A stretch of 64,000 bases of DNA from Montifringilla adamsi (taxonomy: Eukaryota; Chordata; Aves; Passeriformes; Passeridae), in the NCBI GenBank assembly GCA_017590115.1, contig JAGGNK010006448.1:5253595-5317594 (forward strand), in the 5' to 3' direction. Below the pieces are notes generated by a model, which had not been told where the DNA came from, made no database searches, and saw only the letters and a program-made list of their open reading frames with translations. Positions 37,067 to 50,265 of this stretch are shown here, in pieces. How positions within the stretch are numbered: position 1 is the first letter of the stretch; each line of letters starts with the position of its first letter. A program made the translations under genes and the position numbers.

Positions 37067-40000
37067 GAAAAATGAAGTGAAAGTCAACATAGTCACTGAT
37101 TATCAGAAGACCCTGCTCCTAAGATAGACTACTACACAGAATGAAATTAATCTAACCAGAATATGCTATGTTAATGTAAAACACATGAGTTTTGATCCTA
37201 AATTAATATCAACATGTTAATTAATAAGCTAAATTTTCTTAAAATTTACAGAATTCAAGCACAGTAAGCATGTCAAAAACATGTCAGTTCTAGCTGACAC
37301 GGCTCAAAGCTGGTGACTAACAGGTGGTGATGAACAAATTCTGAAAATAACTTTCAGCTGTTTCTGACTATGTAACTAGTTCTAGTTTCCAAAGCTCAGA
37401 ACCAGAAGATTTCACAGGTTTTTTTTTCCTCCCCTCCATTTATAGACTATTTAGATGAGCTCACAGTTATGTGACAGAAGTTAGGGTTTGTTTTGTTTTT
37501 TTTTCAGGTAGGGTTGCTTGTTTGAACACCGTTATTCATATGAATAAAAGGAGTATTTAGGAACTGGCAACCTTAAAGCCATATGGATTAGTGCAGGTAT
37601 GAAGGTAAGAAGGTTGGTATGCAGGTGAGATAGGGGCAAGAATGTCTACAACTTTGCTATAATTATAACTGTTAAAACCTTATTCATGCTCTTGTATGAA
37701 ATTAGGGCAAGTGATTACTGATTTACTATTTTCATTATAAAATTCTCTTTTATCTTTAAAAGACCTTGTTTCCCTCACTTTTAACCAGCCTTTTTTTCTT
37801 AAAATTCCTTGTTGCTTATGCATTTGATAGACTTCCCTCTCCTTAGGACACTAAATTAAAAGATCACAGATCTTCATATAAGAATGAATGAAAAATGTTA
37901 GCAGGATTTAAAAATATTTTTATTGAGCTATAAGTTATTCTTACAAGGCAAAACTCAGAATGTTTGGTTGAAATTATTATTCATCCTTGCACAATGGGAC
38001 TTTTCACTAAATGAATATCAGTCTCATGGTACTGTCTAGTACTAGCTCTTTACACAGGTGTGTAATGCATCTGCTTAGCTAGTTTATCCCCCTGACATTT
38101 GTACAGTATTTGTACATAACTGTTTGAGAACGTATGCATTAAGTTTTGGAGTAAAAGTTACCTTCTTTTTTTTTTTTTTCAGTTTTTGGTAAAAAATAAT
38201 TTATTCTGGCTAAAGGTCACTGAATCTTACCTGTTAGTATGAATTTTTGTGTTACAACATGATAATAGCTGGAAAACAGAGCATGACTTTTTTTTTAAAG
38301 AAAGAAGACTATCTTATAAACAAATCCAAGATCTGCTTAATGATAATAATAAAAATAAATTTAAATTAGTTTTTGGTGCAGATTTGAGGTGGGATGTGAT
38401 GTCTCCCTTGCATTTGTATTTACTTTCATTTCAACAGCAACAAAACCATCTCAAAATTTTTTGGTTTATTTTTGTGGGGTTTTTTTTCATTTTTGTTTTT
38501 TGGGTTTTTTGTTTTTTTTTTTTTTTTTTTGTGTTTTGGCTTCTTTTGCTAAGTGAAATTAACCCATTTGAATAGAACATTAAAAGTTGTGAAGAAGAAT
38601 GTTCTAAGTCTTGGGGAAATTAGTGGTATGTTGGTTTCAGAGAAAACTTGTGGGTGTTTTTATGATCAAGATTAACTGCATTAGCACAGACATGAAATCT
38701 TACGTGTCAACAGATTCACATGGTCACAAGCCAATGATTAATTTTGAAGATGTCGTGATCCACAGCAAACCAAAAGCACGGTTTAGATATATAATATTGC
38801 TAAAACATACAGCTTTTCTATGTTTGCAAAAACTAGCATAAGAAAATGCATGTCTACTAAAAGAAAGAAGAATGGGTTAAAAAACACTCAAGCCAAAAAA
38901 ATCCTAAACAAACCAGGAGAAAACCTATGGATTTCCTTCTTGCTAAAATACATTTTTCATTGGGTTGGTTGTTTCAGCTGTTATTCACTTGAGTTTCTAA
39001 GAATAAAGGGATTTCTTTCTTACTGTCTTATACCAAAGCACCACTCATATTAAAAAATGAGTCCAATGCTCTTTAAAGTTACTAAGGACCTATTTTATTA
39101 GGATGGATGAAATTTCCAGGTTACATGATATTCCTTTTGTGTCTCCACACACAAATTTTTAATGTTATTATTCCATTCATTCCATTCAATTTAAGACCTG
39201 ATTACAATATTTTTTCAATTTTTTATGTCATTTTCATTGCCAGTTCTGCAGAATAAAAGAAAGTCCATGCTGAAACACTCTCCCTCAATTAGTTCCTTTT
39301 TTTATAGCTACCATTCCTGCTCACCACGCATATAACTAATGGATGCAAAAACAGTAAAATCCAGTAATACTTTGTAGTCTTCCTTTTTATTATTTTGTCT
39401 GGTGCATACGAGTCCTATTTGTCTCTTTCACATAGTCCATAATTCTAAAAGATTAGCCAGTGCACCATACTGCCAACTGTGTAATATTTTATATTAATCT
39501 CTACCCAACCTGCTACAATAATTTATAGTTCAACTCCTAGCATCTGGACAGAGTCCCATCTTCTATATTTAGTCCTTATATCAATATTATTATCTACTTT
39601 TCAATGCATTTCACGTAAAGGACATAATCCCAATTTCATAAATAACATAAAAACCACATAATTTTTATTCATCACCACATTTTGACAAAATACTTCTAGA
39701 CTACTATTGTTTAGGGAATTTTTCCCCCAAAATATTCTAATCCATTCATTTTGTGTTCCTCTTGAATAGCTTGCTATCACCATCTGCTTAAGGTCCAAAG
39801 CATCCTTGAGTTCTCAGAGTCCTTTTCTTCAATCTTGCTGCTTCCTGGTTCTTTCTAGACCTCTTGTTCAACTTCCTATGACTAAACTTTTAAAGGTTGC
39901 TCCTGCAGTAGAATACTATAAAAGGAGAGAGAGTATTATATTAGTTATCTGAACATTCAGTTGAAGAGATTTATTCATCTCTTCACTATTTGTGTTTGTT

Positions 40001-42949
40001 TGGGGATTTTTTTACCTTTATCTTGTGTTTTCATCCTAAGCTGTTTTATTTTGAAAAATACTTGCATAATTTCAATGGTTGTAATTATTTCTAGGACTAT
40101 TGTTTCACTATCCAATATCAGTAAGGGACAGATTTCATTCTTCGTTCTGCTGCTACATCCAGCTTTGTGCCTATGAATGAGACATTAGGTTGCCACTCCT
40201 TTTAGTTATCAGTCATTTAGTCATATAGATATTTCTAACTGTTAGCACTGGGTGCACTTGAAGCCTCATATAACAGTGAAGATAATAAAGAATCACCTGT
40301 AGAAACATCATTCTTATTTAGAATGTTTTAGACAGTTGTCTTTACATCTTGCTGTGTTGCTCATTAAGCTCCTTTATTTATGAGTTGGTTTATTGTCTTT
40401 TGTTTTTCATCTGCCAGGAATCTGATTACAGTTTGTTTCTGTAATTGGGACTGATAGTTCATTATACTTGCTAAGTGGAGCAGTAGCCATAACCTGCAGT
40501 TTATAATTCTATATATTCAGAGCTGTCCATTCTACAAAGGGCAAATATTTTAATACCCAGACTGGACATTTCATATCAGCTGTATATGTTTGGGGTTACT
40601 AAAGAAGTTCCCTTGTAATTCTTCAACAATCTCTTTAAGATACTCTAGATCAATGCAAGCAACCACTATCTTGCTTTGAGAAATAGAAAGTTTAATCTCA
40701 TAAAATATTAAGGAGGAAATATTTTCCTATAATTGGAAAATATATGATGTTAAAGTATGCATTCACTTAAACAGTTACTTATTCTTTCTTGTAGTACCTA
40801 GCAGTTAAAAGAGTTAAGTACCTAAAAAAAAAAAAGGATGTTTTAATGAATACTAATATGATGAAACCTACATCTCTGAGGGACCAAAATTTTCATACAT
40901 TTCACTGTAACATGATGAAAAGTCTTAGGTAAATGCACAGTAAATGAGAATTGGAAATTGTTTCCTTTTTCATTACGAAGCATTTTTGTTTAAAGATTAT
41001 TATGAGGAACATGAAAAGCAAAACTAAACAGTAAAAAAACTGAAAGAAAATTATTGGTAGTATCACAGAACAGTATTGATTGAAATTAAAGTGAGTTTCA
41101 CTGCTCTTGATTTTTTTAATCTCTCTTTCAAACTTCTTTTGTATTCCAAATGAACTCAATTTCAAGTCCAGCAGAATATATTCCAGGCTTTTCCAGAGAT
41201 CCACAAGAATAATTACACAGTTAATCCTGTGGAAATGCAGATTTACTTATTTATTTACTTATTTTCTAATTCAGCTGAAATTTGCACAGAGTCTTGACCT
41301 TTTTTTCCTTTTTTTTCTATTGTCTTACAGCTTAGAGATATAACTATAGATGTCCACCTTTATTAATATACCACTGTATAAAAGGGATAAGAGGAAAAGA
41401 TAAAATCTTGCATGCTAATTCTTGTAACCCTCCCAAAGAATTAAATGGAAAACTGAGTATTCAGCAAAGTGTATCTATAAACAAAGGATGTCATAGACAA
41501 AACAAGCATAGAATACCATGGTTTTATGTAGTGAGCTCTGTAAAAAGCCTATGTTAAAATATTGGTGAAAGAGCTTCTAGAATTCACCTAATTTCCTAAT
41601 ATTTTACTAGAAATATGATCTGTAATATTCAAGGCTCAAATAGCATATAGTTGAAAAATGCTCCAGAAATTATCAGGTTATATCTACATCTATAATAGGT
41701 AAACAGTTCCACACAGCTAAACTTCAAACTCAACTGAAGTTGACATCCTCTCTTGTGGTTCACTCCACTTCATGAAGATAAATATGTGAGTGATTCTTGC
41801 TGGCTAGCTTTGCTGACAAGGATTGGTCTGTATAAAGTAAGTAGCATGCTTCAAGTCTTAGCCATTAGCAGCTGGAAAGCAGGTATGCAATCATCTGGTA
41901 TCCTTAGCAACACTTCAACTCCATGTTGATTTTCATCAAAGAAAAAATAAGAAAAAAAAGTGCTTCTTGGCACAACTTTTGCACAGAAATCCTGTGGAAT
42001 TTTATTAATGTTTAAATCTGTGATATTCATCGAGCATTTCTTGCCAACATTTTTGGATGGTTAATTTAACACTTATCAACATACACTTGGAGGTTAGGTG
42101 AGATATCAAAATGCACCTGAAGTTTCAGTAACTGAATTTCATCCTGGATACTCATTGACTATAGCTGGGCTTTAAAGACCCAGAACTTAATTCAACTACA
42201 TAGTTGAAATAAAAGACTTAAGACACAAGACCTAGGGACCTATAGGACAACAACTTTTTTGAATGAAGAACTAGAAGCCATACTGGGTAACCTTGGCAAT
42301 CACAAATAATATTACATATATATGACTCTACCATTTTTCAAGCCTGTAGGTCAGAAGTAGACATATTTATTTAGGCATTTAAAAGTACGAATTATAGTCT
42401 TGAGCTGAAACTTGTCCTGAGTACTGAACTGACAAGGACTTACTGTGACAAAACATTTTTCTCATGTATTAACATTCATGTTAAATGCTTTTACTAACTT
42501 GCCTCTTTATTCATGTCTGATCTGTATGAGAATTTTGCAGACAGTGGATCCAGATGTTAATAAATCCCTAAACGTGTCTCAACAGTGATCACTTTCTGTG
42601 AAACTAAATAGTTGTTGTCAGAGTCAAAAAGGTGCCATTAGCCTTGAAACCTACATAAATACATTATTTAGCAGTGCCTATCAGAATGCAAATTAAATAA
42701 ATCTGCCTGTAATCCACTACTCGTTCAGAGTAGAGACATAAAACCGAGCTGGTAATATCACTGTCATTTTTATAATAAATTAGAAGCTAAATATATCTCA
42801 GAAAGTCACCTATCTTTAATGCCTCTTTTGGCTTAATCTCAAATGTTCTCCCATCCCAGGAGAGTGTCTTTACCACTGAATCTGATTTCCTTTTTCTCTG
42901 TGTGTCACTACATAGGCTAACTCAAGTGGGAAGAGAATATAGGAAGACT
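37067..42949. other. Unannotated AT-rich background, 5.9 kb
   Basis: No gene or transposon is recognised. It holds T runs at 37492-37504 and 38165-38180, a G/T-rich tract at 38456-38545 and an ATTCC-like triplet repeat near 39170-39188. The T runs followed by CAG look like splice acceptors by chance, with no exon behind them. Confidence 0.6.
38456..38545 (+). repeat. T/G-rich low-complexity tract
   Basis: A long T-dominated tract with G interruptions, including 19 consecutive T at 38512-38530. The 108-codon frame at 38249-38575 ends in a phenylalanine- and tryptophan-rich stretch created by this tract. Confidence 0.9.
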
Positions 42950-43590
42950 CTAGTCTGACTTCCTTCTTGATACACGGCATCTCTGGGGTTCAAAGACATT
43001 TCTGTCCAGTTGAGTCTTGAATCTCTCAAGTCACAATCTGTCTGGGAAACCTTCTACACTTCACAGTGGTCTTCAAGACACCAAGCCCTGGTCCCTCAGT
43101 TGTCCCTCACAGGGCAAGTGCTCCATTCTGTTCTGATGGTCTTCTGCTGAACTCACTCCACTTTACTGATGTCTATCCTGTTCTGAGGAACATGAAACTG
43201 GATGCGGTAATATTGGTGTGACCTAACAAGTGTGGAGTGAAGGGGATGATAATCACTTCCTTGGACCTGCTGTCTGTGATGCTGTTAACACAAGTCTGTA
43301 TGTTGTTGCTATTTCTGCTGCCAGGACATCTTGCTGACTCCAACTCAGGGACTTTTTTCCCAAAGTTGATCCCCAGGCTGTCTGTATCACTGTTGAATTT
43401 CCTGATGCTCCTGTTGGCCTATTCCTACAGTCTGTCACAATTTCTGTGGCTGACAGGGGCCCTAGCCTCAAATTGCCTAGTCACTCCACTTTATAGTCAA
43501 AAGAAAGCTTCATGAGAAGTGAATTATGTCTTCACCAGGTACTTGACAAAGATTTTGAACAAGATAGATTGATGTTTCCCAAAACTCTGC
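42950..43590 (-). mobile_element. CR1 LINE fragment spanning end of RT and 3' region, minus strand
   Basis: The plus strand shows antisense CR1 blocks in the expected order: CTGTCCAGTTGAGTCTTGAA, CTCACAGGGCAAGTGCTCCA, TGCTGAACTCACTCCACTTT, GAACATGAAACTGGATGCGG, ATAATCACTTCCTTGGACCT, CTTGCTGACTCCAACTCAGG. It then runs through TTGAATTTCCTGATGCTCCT into GACAAAGATTTTGAACAAGA. The minus-strand element therefore runs from within the reverse-transcriptase region to its 3' side, with the extreme tail not recognised. Frames at 43237-43515 (plus) and 43253-43471 (minus) lie inside it and are not host genes. Confidence 0.88.
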
Positions 43591-46500
43591 TAGAGTTAAG
43601 TGTTAGTATTCTAAAATATTTTGTAAATAAATGGAATTACTTTGTGTAAAGCAGTCTGCTTTCATGCACAGTGATGTCTGAAATTTATAAATATGCACAT
43701 GTTTAAATGAAAAATCCCTAATATAATTTAATGAATCATAACATTTTGATTTGGAGCACGCAAACATAAGTAGCTTAATTCAAACTAAGAAAACTATGAA
43801 AAGCATGTTAAGCATTCCTAAGCGATGTTCAGAATGTAATGATGCACCATTCAGACAAGTCAGCATTAAAACTAAAGTCTTTGAAATGAAAATCTGGAAA
43901 AGCATTTTGGGTCATTTGTAAAGATTCTTTACATATTACACAGCTGTTGTAATTTCCCAGCTTTAATGGTAATATGCTGGTGAAAGGAAAATTGTTTTTA
44001 AGAAAAACCAAGAAGAGAAGGAAGGAAACAAAAAATGAATAAAATAATTCTTCAGTTTAATCCAAGAATTAAATTTTATTCCTCCTACTTACTACCACCT
44101 AGATTCCTGAAACTTTGACAGCATGAGGTCTTCAGCTGTGTAATTACATCTCACTGCGTGGACTGGCACTGGTAGCGAACCCTTAAATCATAATAAATCT
44201 TTGAAAGACTTTTTTCTTTATTCCAGATGGAAAATATGCACTACACTTGGTAGATTTCCTTTATTTAAATCTGACACTTCAGCATCTCTAAATTATTCTT
44301 TGAATATATGAGCATGTTTTTGTTGATGTAGTCAATTGGCATATTCTTACTGTGGTGCCAGAAGGCAACATAGGCATCAACATTAGGGCATCAACTACAT
44401 CCTGCTACATCAGAGACCTGTAAAATATCTAAATAGATTACAGTTCCACACAGTGCTCCTAAATCATTGAGGGGTTTTTGGATTTCAAATGTAGAACAAT
44501 TTAAAAAAACCCCTCTGTAAATCAGGAAGTATGAAATGGTTCATTATTTTCACATAGAAAATAAGGGTCTTAAGGTACTAAATATTATAGTTTGATCTGT
44601 AAGATTGTACTTCTCAGTTTGCAAGAGTTTTTCAAATGCATTTTTACTTTTTAAAAAAATATATTTACACCAGATACTTGAGTTTAGATTTCTCTGCTCA
44701 GCTACATACTTCTAGTAAATTGGCCACATTAGGCTCCCTTTGAAAATAGTGGGAAGATTCATTATTTTAAATTATATCTGCTTTTACAGTAGTCTTACAT
44801 AACGAGTGGTTCAGAAACACTTATTTTCTTTTTCAATGACTACAAATAACATTTGATTAGTCAGATATAGACATCTACATTACACCTGTCTAAAGCTAGG
44901 TGAGATGAATCCCACCTCAGCTTAAGAAATCAATGAAAATTTTAATGCAGTCATGCCTTGTGTCCTTCTGGAGCAGGAGTAGGAATTGCTAGAAATAAAT
45001 TAATTAAGAAGGTAGTAAATAAACATATGTATACATAACTTACAAATTTAATAGCTATTAGCTCTACAGGCTGTTGCTAGAATTTATTAAACCTTCTGCA
45101 ACAAGCACAATTCCTCTGTATTTTTCCCATTTTTTTCATTCACTATTTGAAGAAAAAAGTATTATTTCAAAATCTCCTGAAGCTTTCTTTCCAAACAATA
45201 CCTAAATTTTAAGAACATTTTATTCCAGCATTTTCATCTTCACTTTCAATATGTAGTGCTCAGAGGTGGCAATGAACAAGAAAACAGAACTATGATATAC
45301 CTTACAAGATCAAATGTTTCAGTAATATAAAATGAAAACTAATGTGTGGAAACAGAGTGCTTACATGTATCAGGCTGCTAATACCAGCTTTTCCAAGTAT
45401 AAAATAATTGGTTGAACCCAGAACATGTTACACAGTGTTACATTTCTAAAAGCAGCAGTTGTCCTTGCACAAACACACCTTGACTGCAGATGTTATCATT
45501 CTTCTCAATACGCAATGTTAAAAATAATTAGTGATCTACTATATCTAAGTAAGCAAAACTTTCAAAATACTGAGGTAAATTCATTATCTTTCAACATTTT
45601 TAATACCAATATTTACATCTAATTAAAAATTGTCTTCTTCATTTATCAGTTTAGCTCCTGCTGTATTTCAATTCCATCCAAATTACATGCCTGAATTATT
45701 GATTTATATCCTAAGCCATTTAAAATCACACTTCTCTTTGAAGTCAACAGACTTCAAAAGTTGGAATACTATCTTGAAAAAGTCCTAAAGTTTATTCATT
45801 CAGTCAGGCACAAGTCCAAAAGATGGAGAAGAGTACTGATATAGAATTCTTTATACTTGACTATTCATCATTTGGAAGTAGAGATTTTGATAAATTTTTA
45901 TAATTTATAGTATCTAGCTAACATATTTGCTAGTTATTCAAATGTAAATGTAATAGAAGTAAGAGGGAAATAAATTCATTGATATCACCATATAGAAAGG
46001 GACATGGAGTGACATCAGTGAAGATTGTGTGACTTAAGGCTCCTGTGTAAAGTGATGATTAAAAGTAATGCATGCAGAGTTGGTGAAGCTGAGTCCTATT
46101 TAAACTCCTGTTTGTGCTCATTCAAGAGTAATTAGCTATCAAGTGGATTAAAAGTGGATATATGCTGAAGCTGCTAATTTCCACCGTATTCACAATATCA
46201 GCCTAGGGCTCACAGATAAGACCTACAAACATTCAAAACTTTCTGAAAGCAAAACTGCATACCAAATAGGGAATTTCTGATAGCACTAAATACATGTCTT
46301 TAGGCAACTGTCATATGAAACCTACCTTAAATATCATTGATATTGCCAGGAGAGTCTTTACACTTACACAGTTGTCACATCTATAGAAGAAATTCTATAA
46401 ATTAGCAGTGAGTATATTTTTGCCTAAGTTACAACTAACATTTCAAAATGAAAACCAAAGAACTGTGCTTTATACGTATTTCCAGTTACGAAGCAAACTT

Positions 46501-47424
46501 GAGAAAACATAGCCAAAGATTTTCACAAATAGTTTTGACTGGAAAAGATTTTGTTTTTCTGATTATCAAAGCCTTAAACTTGTATCCACTAATTCCTAAG
46601 GAAAAGCATTTAGTTTTCTCTTGAGTGAAAACTGGATGTAAAAATACCTGATCTTGGTTTCTAAAAGTATTTTATTACAGTTCTTAAATATCTTGAATGT
46701 CTTGCCTATTTTTTTCACTTTTAAAAACCAAACTAACTATTTTACCATGGCCTCACTGAAATAAAAATGTGAACTGTGAGAGATATTTCAATTTTAAATG
46801 GACATGGTTATTACCTTTTTAAATGTAACAAACATGCTCTTGATCTGATGCTTGCTATGAGACGCAATGCAGAAGGTCTCCAAAATCAACGTATGTTATT
46901 TTTTTCTTTGTTGTTATCTTAACAAGCACTTTACATCAAGTCATCCTCTGTCACTGTGAATGCATTAGCTCTAAACTAAACTCTGCAGCTTTTCTGCATA
47001 TTGTTTATTTTATTTTTCTGATCAGCCAAGAAGTTTTGACAGATATAAGGGAAAGGAAAATATAGTATTTTCTGTACAAACATGTTTTGTTTCTTTTTTG
47101 ATATAGCAAATGAAAATGGTGTGTCCACTTGAGAAGATCAAGGTTCAGTACAAGACTGAGTTTTCAAAAGACTAAACATTTCCCTCTAGACTACAGAGAG
47201 AAGCAGACAAATATAGCAAATATATTGCAAGGTTAGCAATGTCAGAATTATTTCTGAGACAGCTAGAAGACCCTAATCTAATCTGGATCAAGTTACTCAG
47301 ATGAACCCAAGGCCTTATTTCCTGCATTAGGTTTATCCAGTCTGAAATGCAAAACAGGACTGATGCTGATAAATCATTCCATCATTTAGTATGAGAGATT
47401 TTGAGGACTATCCTTTCTAGGAAA
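43591..47424. other. Unannotated AT-rich background
   Basis: No gene or known repeat is recognised in 3.8 kb of AT-rich DNA. Confidence 0.6.
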
Positions 47425-47497
47425 ACCAACAAACAAACAAACAAACAAAAACAAACAAACAAAAAAAAAAACCAAAAAAAAAAAAAAAAAAAAAAAA
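47425..47497 (+). repeat. AAAC repeat followed by poly(A)
   Basis: Repeated AAAC units, an A run, a CC interruption and then a long A run. It could be the expanded poly(A) tail of a retroposed sequence lying to its left, but I recognise no such sequence. The frame starting at 47401 gains its lysine run here and is not a gene. Confidence 0.93.
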
Positions 47498-48229
47498 GCA
47501 TACCTACAGTAATTCGTATTGCTTTCATTTTATTTGCCATCACGACTATATGTGAAAATGTACTTTTTCATTATTATTGGGATGCCCTTCTCTGTTACTT
47601 AGTTGAGTCCTGGCCAACGTACTAGCATTTAAACACTGACATTAATAAGAATACTATTTAAAATGTGATGAGATAAATGAAACTGCACAAAGTAGCATGT
47701 TTTTTACTGTGCAAATGTATGACAGACTTCATTTTAAAGGTAACAATGAAAAAATATGACTGGAAGTTTCAGGGTAGAAACTTGGACACATTATGTGCCA
47801 TTTTATTATTTTTATTTCATTATACTTGTGAGAGACAGAAACCAAATTAGTCACTGAACATTGTCTTGTACACATCTGGAACTTCCACAACAAACAGCTT
47901 TCCAAATAGTTTTACTTTTTTTCACTTTTTGTTTTGAGATAGTTATGGTAAGCAAAGTGTGTTGAATGTTCTAAGACATATCCTCTATGATAATAGAAAG
48001 TGTCAAGTAAGAAATCAGAATTCTACTAAACACTGGTTTCAAGGGAGTTTTTCTATGAGCATATTTATTTTACAGGCTGTTGTGAGTTTTTCTACATTTA
48101 TGATTTTAAGCTTTCTTTGTAAGCTTTTAAATACTTCACAAAAGTAATTTCATATTACATTCTTCAGTTCCAAAAATTCAACTTGTTTCTAGATTTCTAT
48201 GAAATCAAAGAACTTGTGTATCTGACCAC
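47498..48229. other. Unannotated AT-rich background
   Basis: Nothing recognised. Confidence 0.55.
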
Positions 48230-48650
48230 TAATGCTTTTGTTTCGTGCTTCCTTCACAGAACAGACAACTCTGATCAAGCAGCAGCACTGCTGCTTCCCT
48301 TGAGTCCGGGAGCTGTCCATCTGGCACAGCTGCTTGTCTTGTTGGCCATCCACATCTGGCATATGGGATTTGCAGGTGAGAGTTTTGTGACACTGTGGGG
48401 ACACACAGGCCCAGCTTCAAGTCCATACTGCAAACCCAAAGGGGCTGTGTGGTCTGAGCAGTAACTGTGCCTCCTGGCTGCTGTAAGGAGCTACACTCTC
48501 AGCTGCAGTTCATACCAAGGCAGACTGAACCAGACAAATTTTATGGGATATGGTAGATATAAGAGATGATCAGAAGCAGTCATCATCCTTGTAGGGGCTG
48601 GGCAAGGTGGGAAGAAGATGCACACCGTTTCAGAGTCAAATGTTTGCAGG
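48230..48650. other. GC-richer unclassified patch
   Basis: A GC-richer block in AT-rich surroundings with a 93-codon plus frame (48183-48464) and two overlapping minus frames. The plus frame has a leucine- and alanine-rich centre but no motif I know and no clear splice sites. A degraded LTR or other dispersed repeat is the likeliest origin. Identity is unknown. Confidence 0.35.
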
Positions 48651-50232
48651 TAGCAAGTAAAACTTTTGTATTACTCTAAAAATAGAACTAAAGAGCATTT
48701 GTCTGCCATTACTTTGATTACTCGCTTATTCTACTCCAACTTGCCAAATAATGCATTTCAATGCATTTAAAATTCCTTTAATGAAACCTTTCTCTCACCT
48801 CTAAAGATAAGTGCCTTTTAGACTGTAAGCTTTTCAGGGCAATTTTATTGTGTATGATTGTGGGGCTTTTTACACCATGAACCCTCCTTGAAAATTGACT
48901 TTAATCAGCAATAATAGTACTGCACAAATTCTTAAAATTTAGCTTTACTGGAAAGTTTCCACTGCAAGGAAAATGACAAGTGAAACTTACTCTGATGAAT
49001 AACAGCAACAGAGAAAAGCATCAGAATAATTGTAATGGCTAAGTTCTGCTGGCTTCTGTGTAATGTAATGAAGTCAGTGCCTGCTGTGGCCAGATAAATC
49101 AAGTATTGCTTTATAGTTTGCAGCTGGACTTTTTAGTCAGATTGCTCACAACAGTGCTGCTCCCATTATGGCCATTATGAACAGCACATTTGAAAAATAA
49201 ATAAATACACAATATGCTAATGTAATTTTGTGATGATTTAGTAGCAGCATGCAAAATGTGCCCAGTTGCTGCTGGGATAGGCAGAGGAAATTTTACTGCT
49301 TGCCAGAACAAGATGATCTATCAGTCCTAATACTTCAGTTACCCAAGGTCAGAACAAGAATCTTATCAGGTTTTTTCTTCTTCTGTGATTTTGGGATAAA
49401 TACCCAGGGGTAGAAGACATTTGCTGGTGTTTATAGTGCAAGTGAAAAAATGCTTTAGGTGCAGTAGGAAGACTTCAATCATTTTACCACACACAGAGGC
49501 TTTCAGCACATTTAGAATAAGCAAAGCCTTTCTACAGATTTCTCAGGGCACAGTTTCCTCTAAGGTAAATGCCCTCTGATTATGTGAATTCAACAGCTAC
49601 TTGCAGGTAAATTTCATGAGAGGGTTACAAGTCTAAATTATATGGAATTCCTACCAATTTTATGCCACTGTAGCTGAACACCAACATTTTCTATTCATGC
49701 AGTAAAAAAGTAGTTGCATCTCAGCTTATTACCAAACAGGCAGCACCCAGACTGCCTGGCAGCACCTGCTCAGGCTGGTACAGGCATACCTTGAAACCAT
49801 TCACATCAAATGTTTCCATTGTTCAGAAAGGGGATATAAAAATAAATATTTTGTGTTTCTCATTTTTTAAAAGAGACACTTCTTGACATCTGAGCCAGAT
49901 CCAAGGGTCTCTTGTACTTAATCCTGAATAGCATACTCTTACTAATCCAGTGTATATTTACATGAAGCTAATTTCATGAGTATAGATTATTTCTAGATTC
50001 TTTTGCTGAGTTCTGTAAAGTGATAGAAGCCTGAACTTTTGTAACTTCTTACCTAGGATCTAAAGAGAAAATACTGGCGTAGTGTAAACCATTGCTATTT
50101 CTAATAGTAGCATTGTTATTTGTGTCAGTTTTCTTTTACCTAGATACAGAATGAGAACTGGTTCTCTTCCTGTGTTCACCCTTGCAGGAACAGGATCTCT
50201 ATTCTACTATTACTTTCTTAAAATTAACAAAC
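48651..50232. other. Unannotated background
   Basis: No gene or recognised repeat is seen in this mostly AT-rich interval. Confidence 0.55.
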
Positions 50233-50265
50233 TTGAGTAGTCCTTGAGTAGTCCTTGAGTATTCC
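50233..50265 (+). repeat. 11-bp tandem repeat, three copies
   Basis: TTGAGTAGTCC occurs twice in tandem, followed by the variant TTGAGTATTCC. A small local amplification. Confidence 0.92.

Noticed and set aside
38161..38182. Strong polypyrimidine tract followed by CAG
   Set aside because: No exon-like sequence follows; T runs ending in CAG are frequent in this AT-rich DNA, for example near 37505 and 41330.
43237..43515. 92-codon leucine-rich frame resembling a membrane segment
   Set aside because: It is the antisense of CR1 sequence; the hydrophobic look is incidental.
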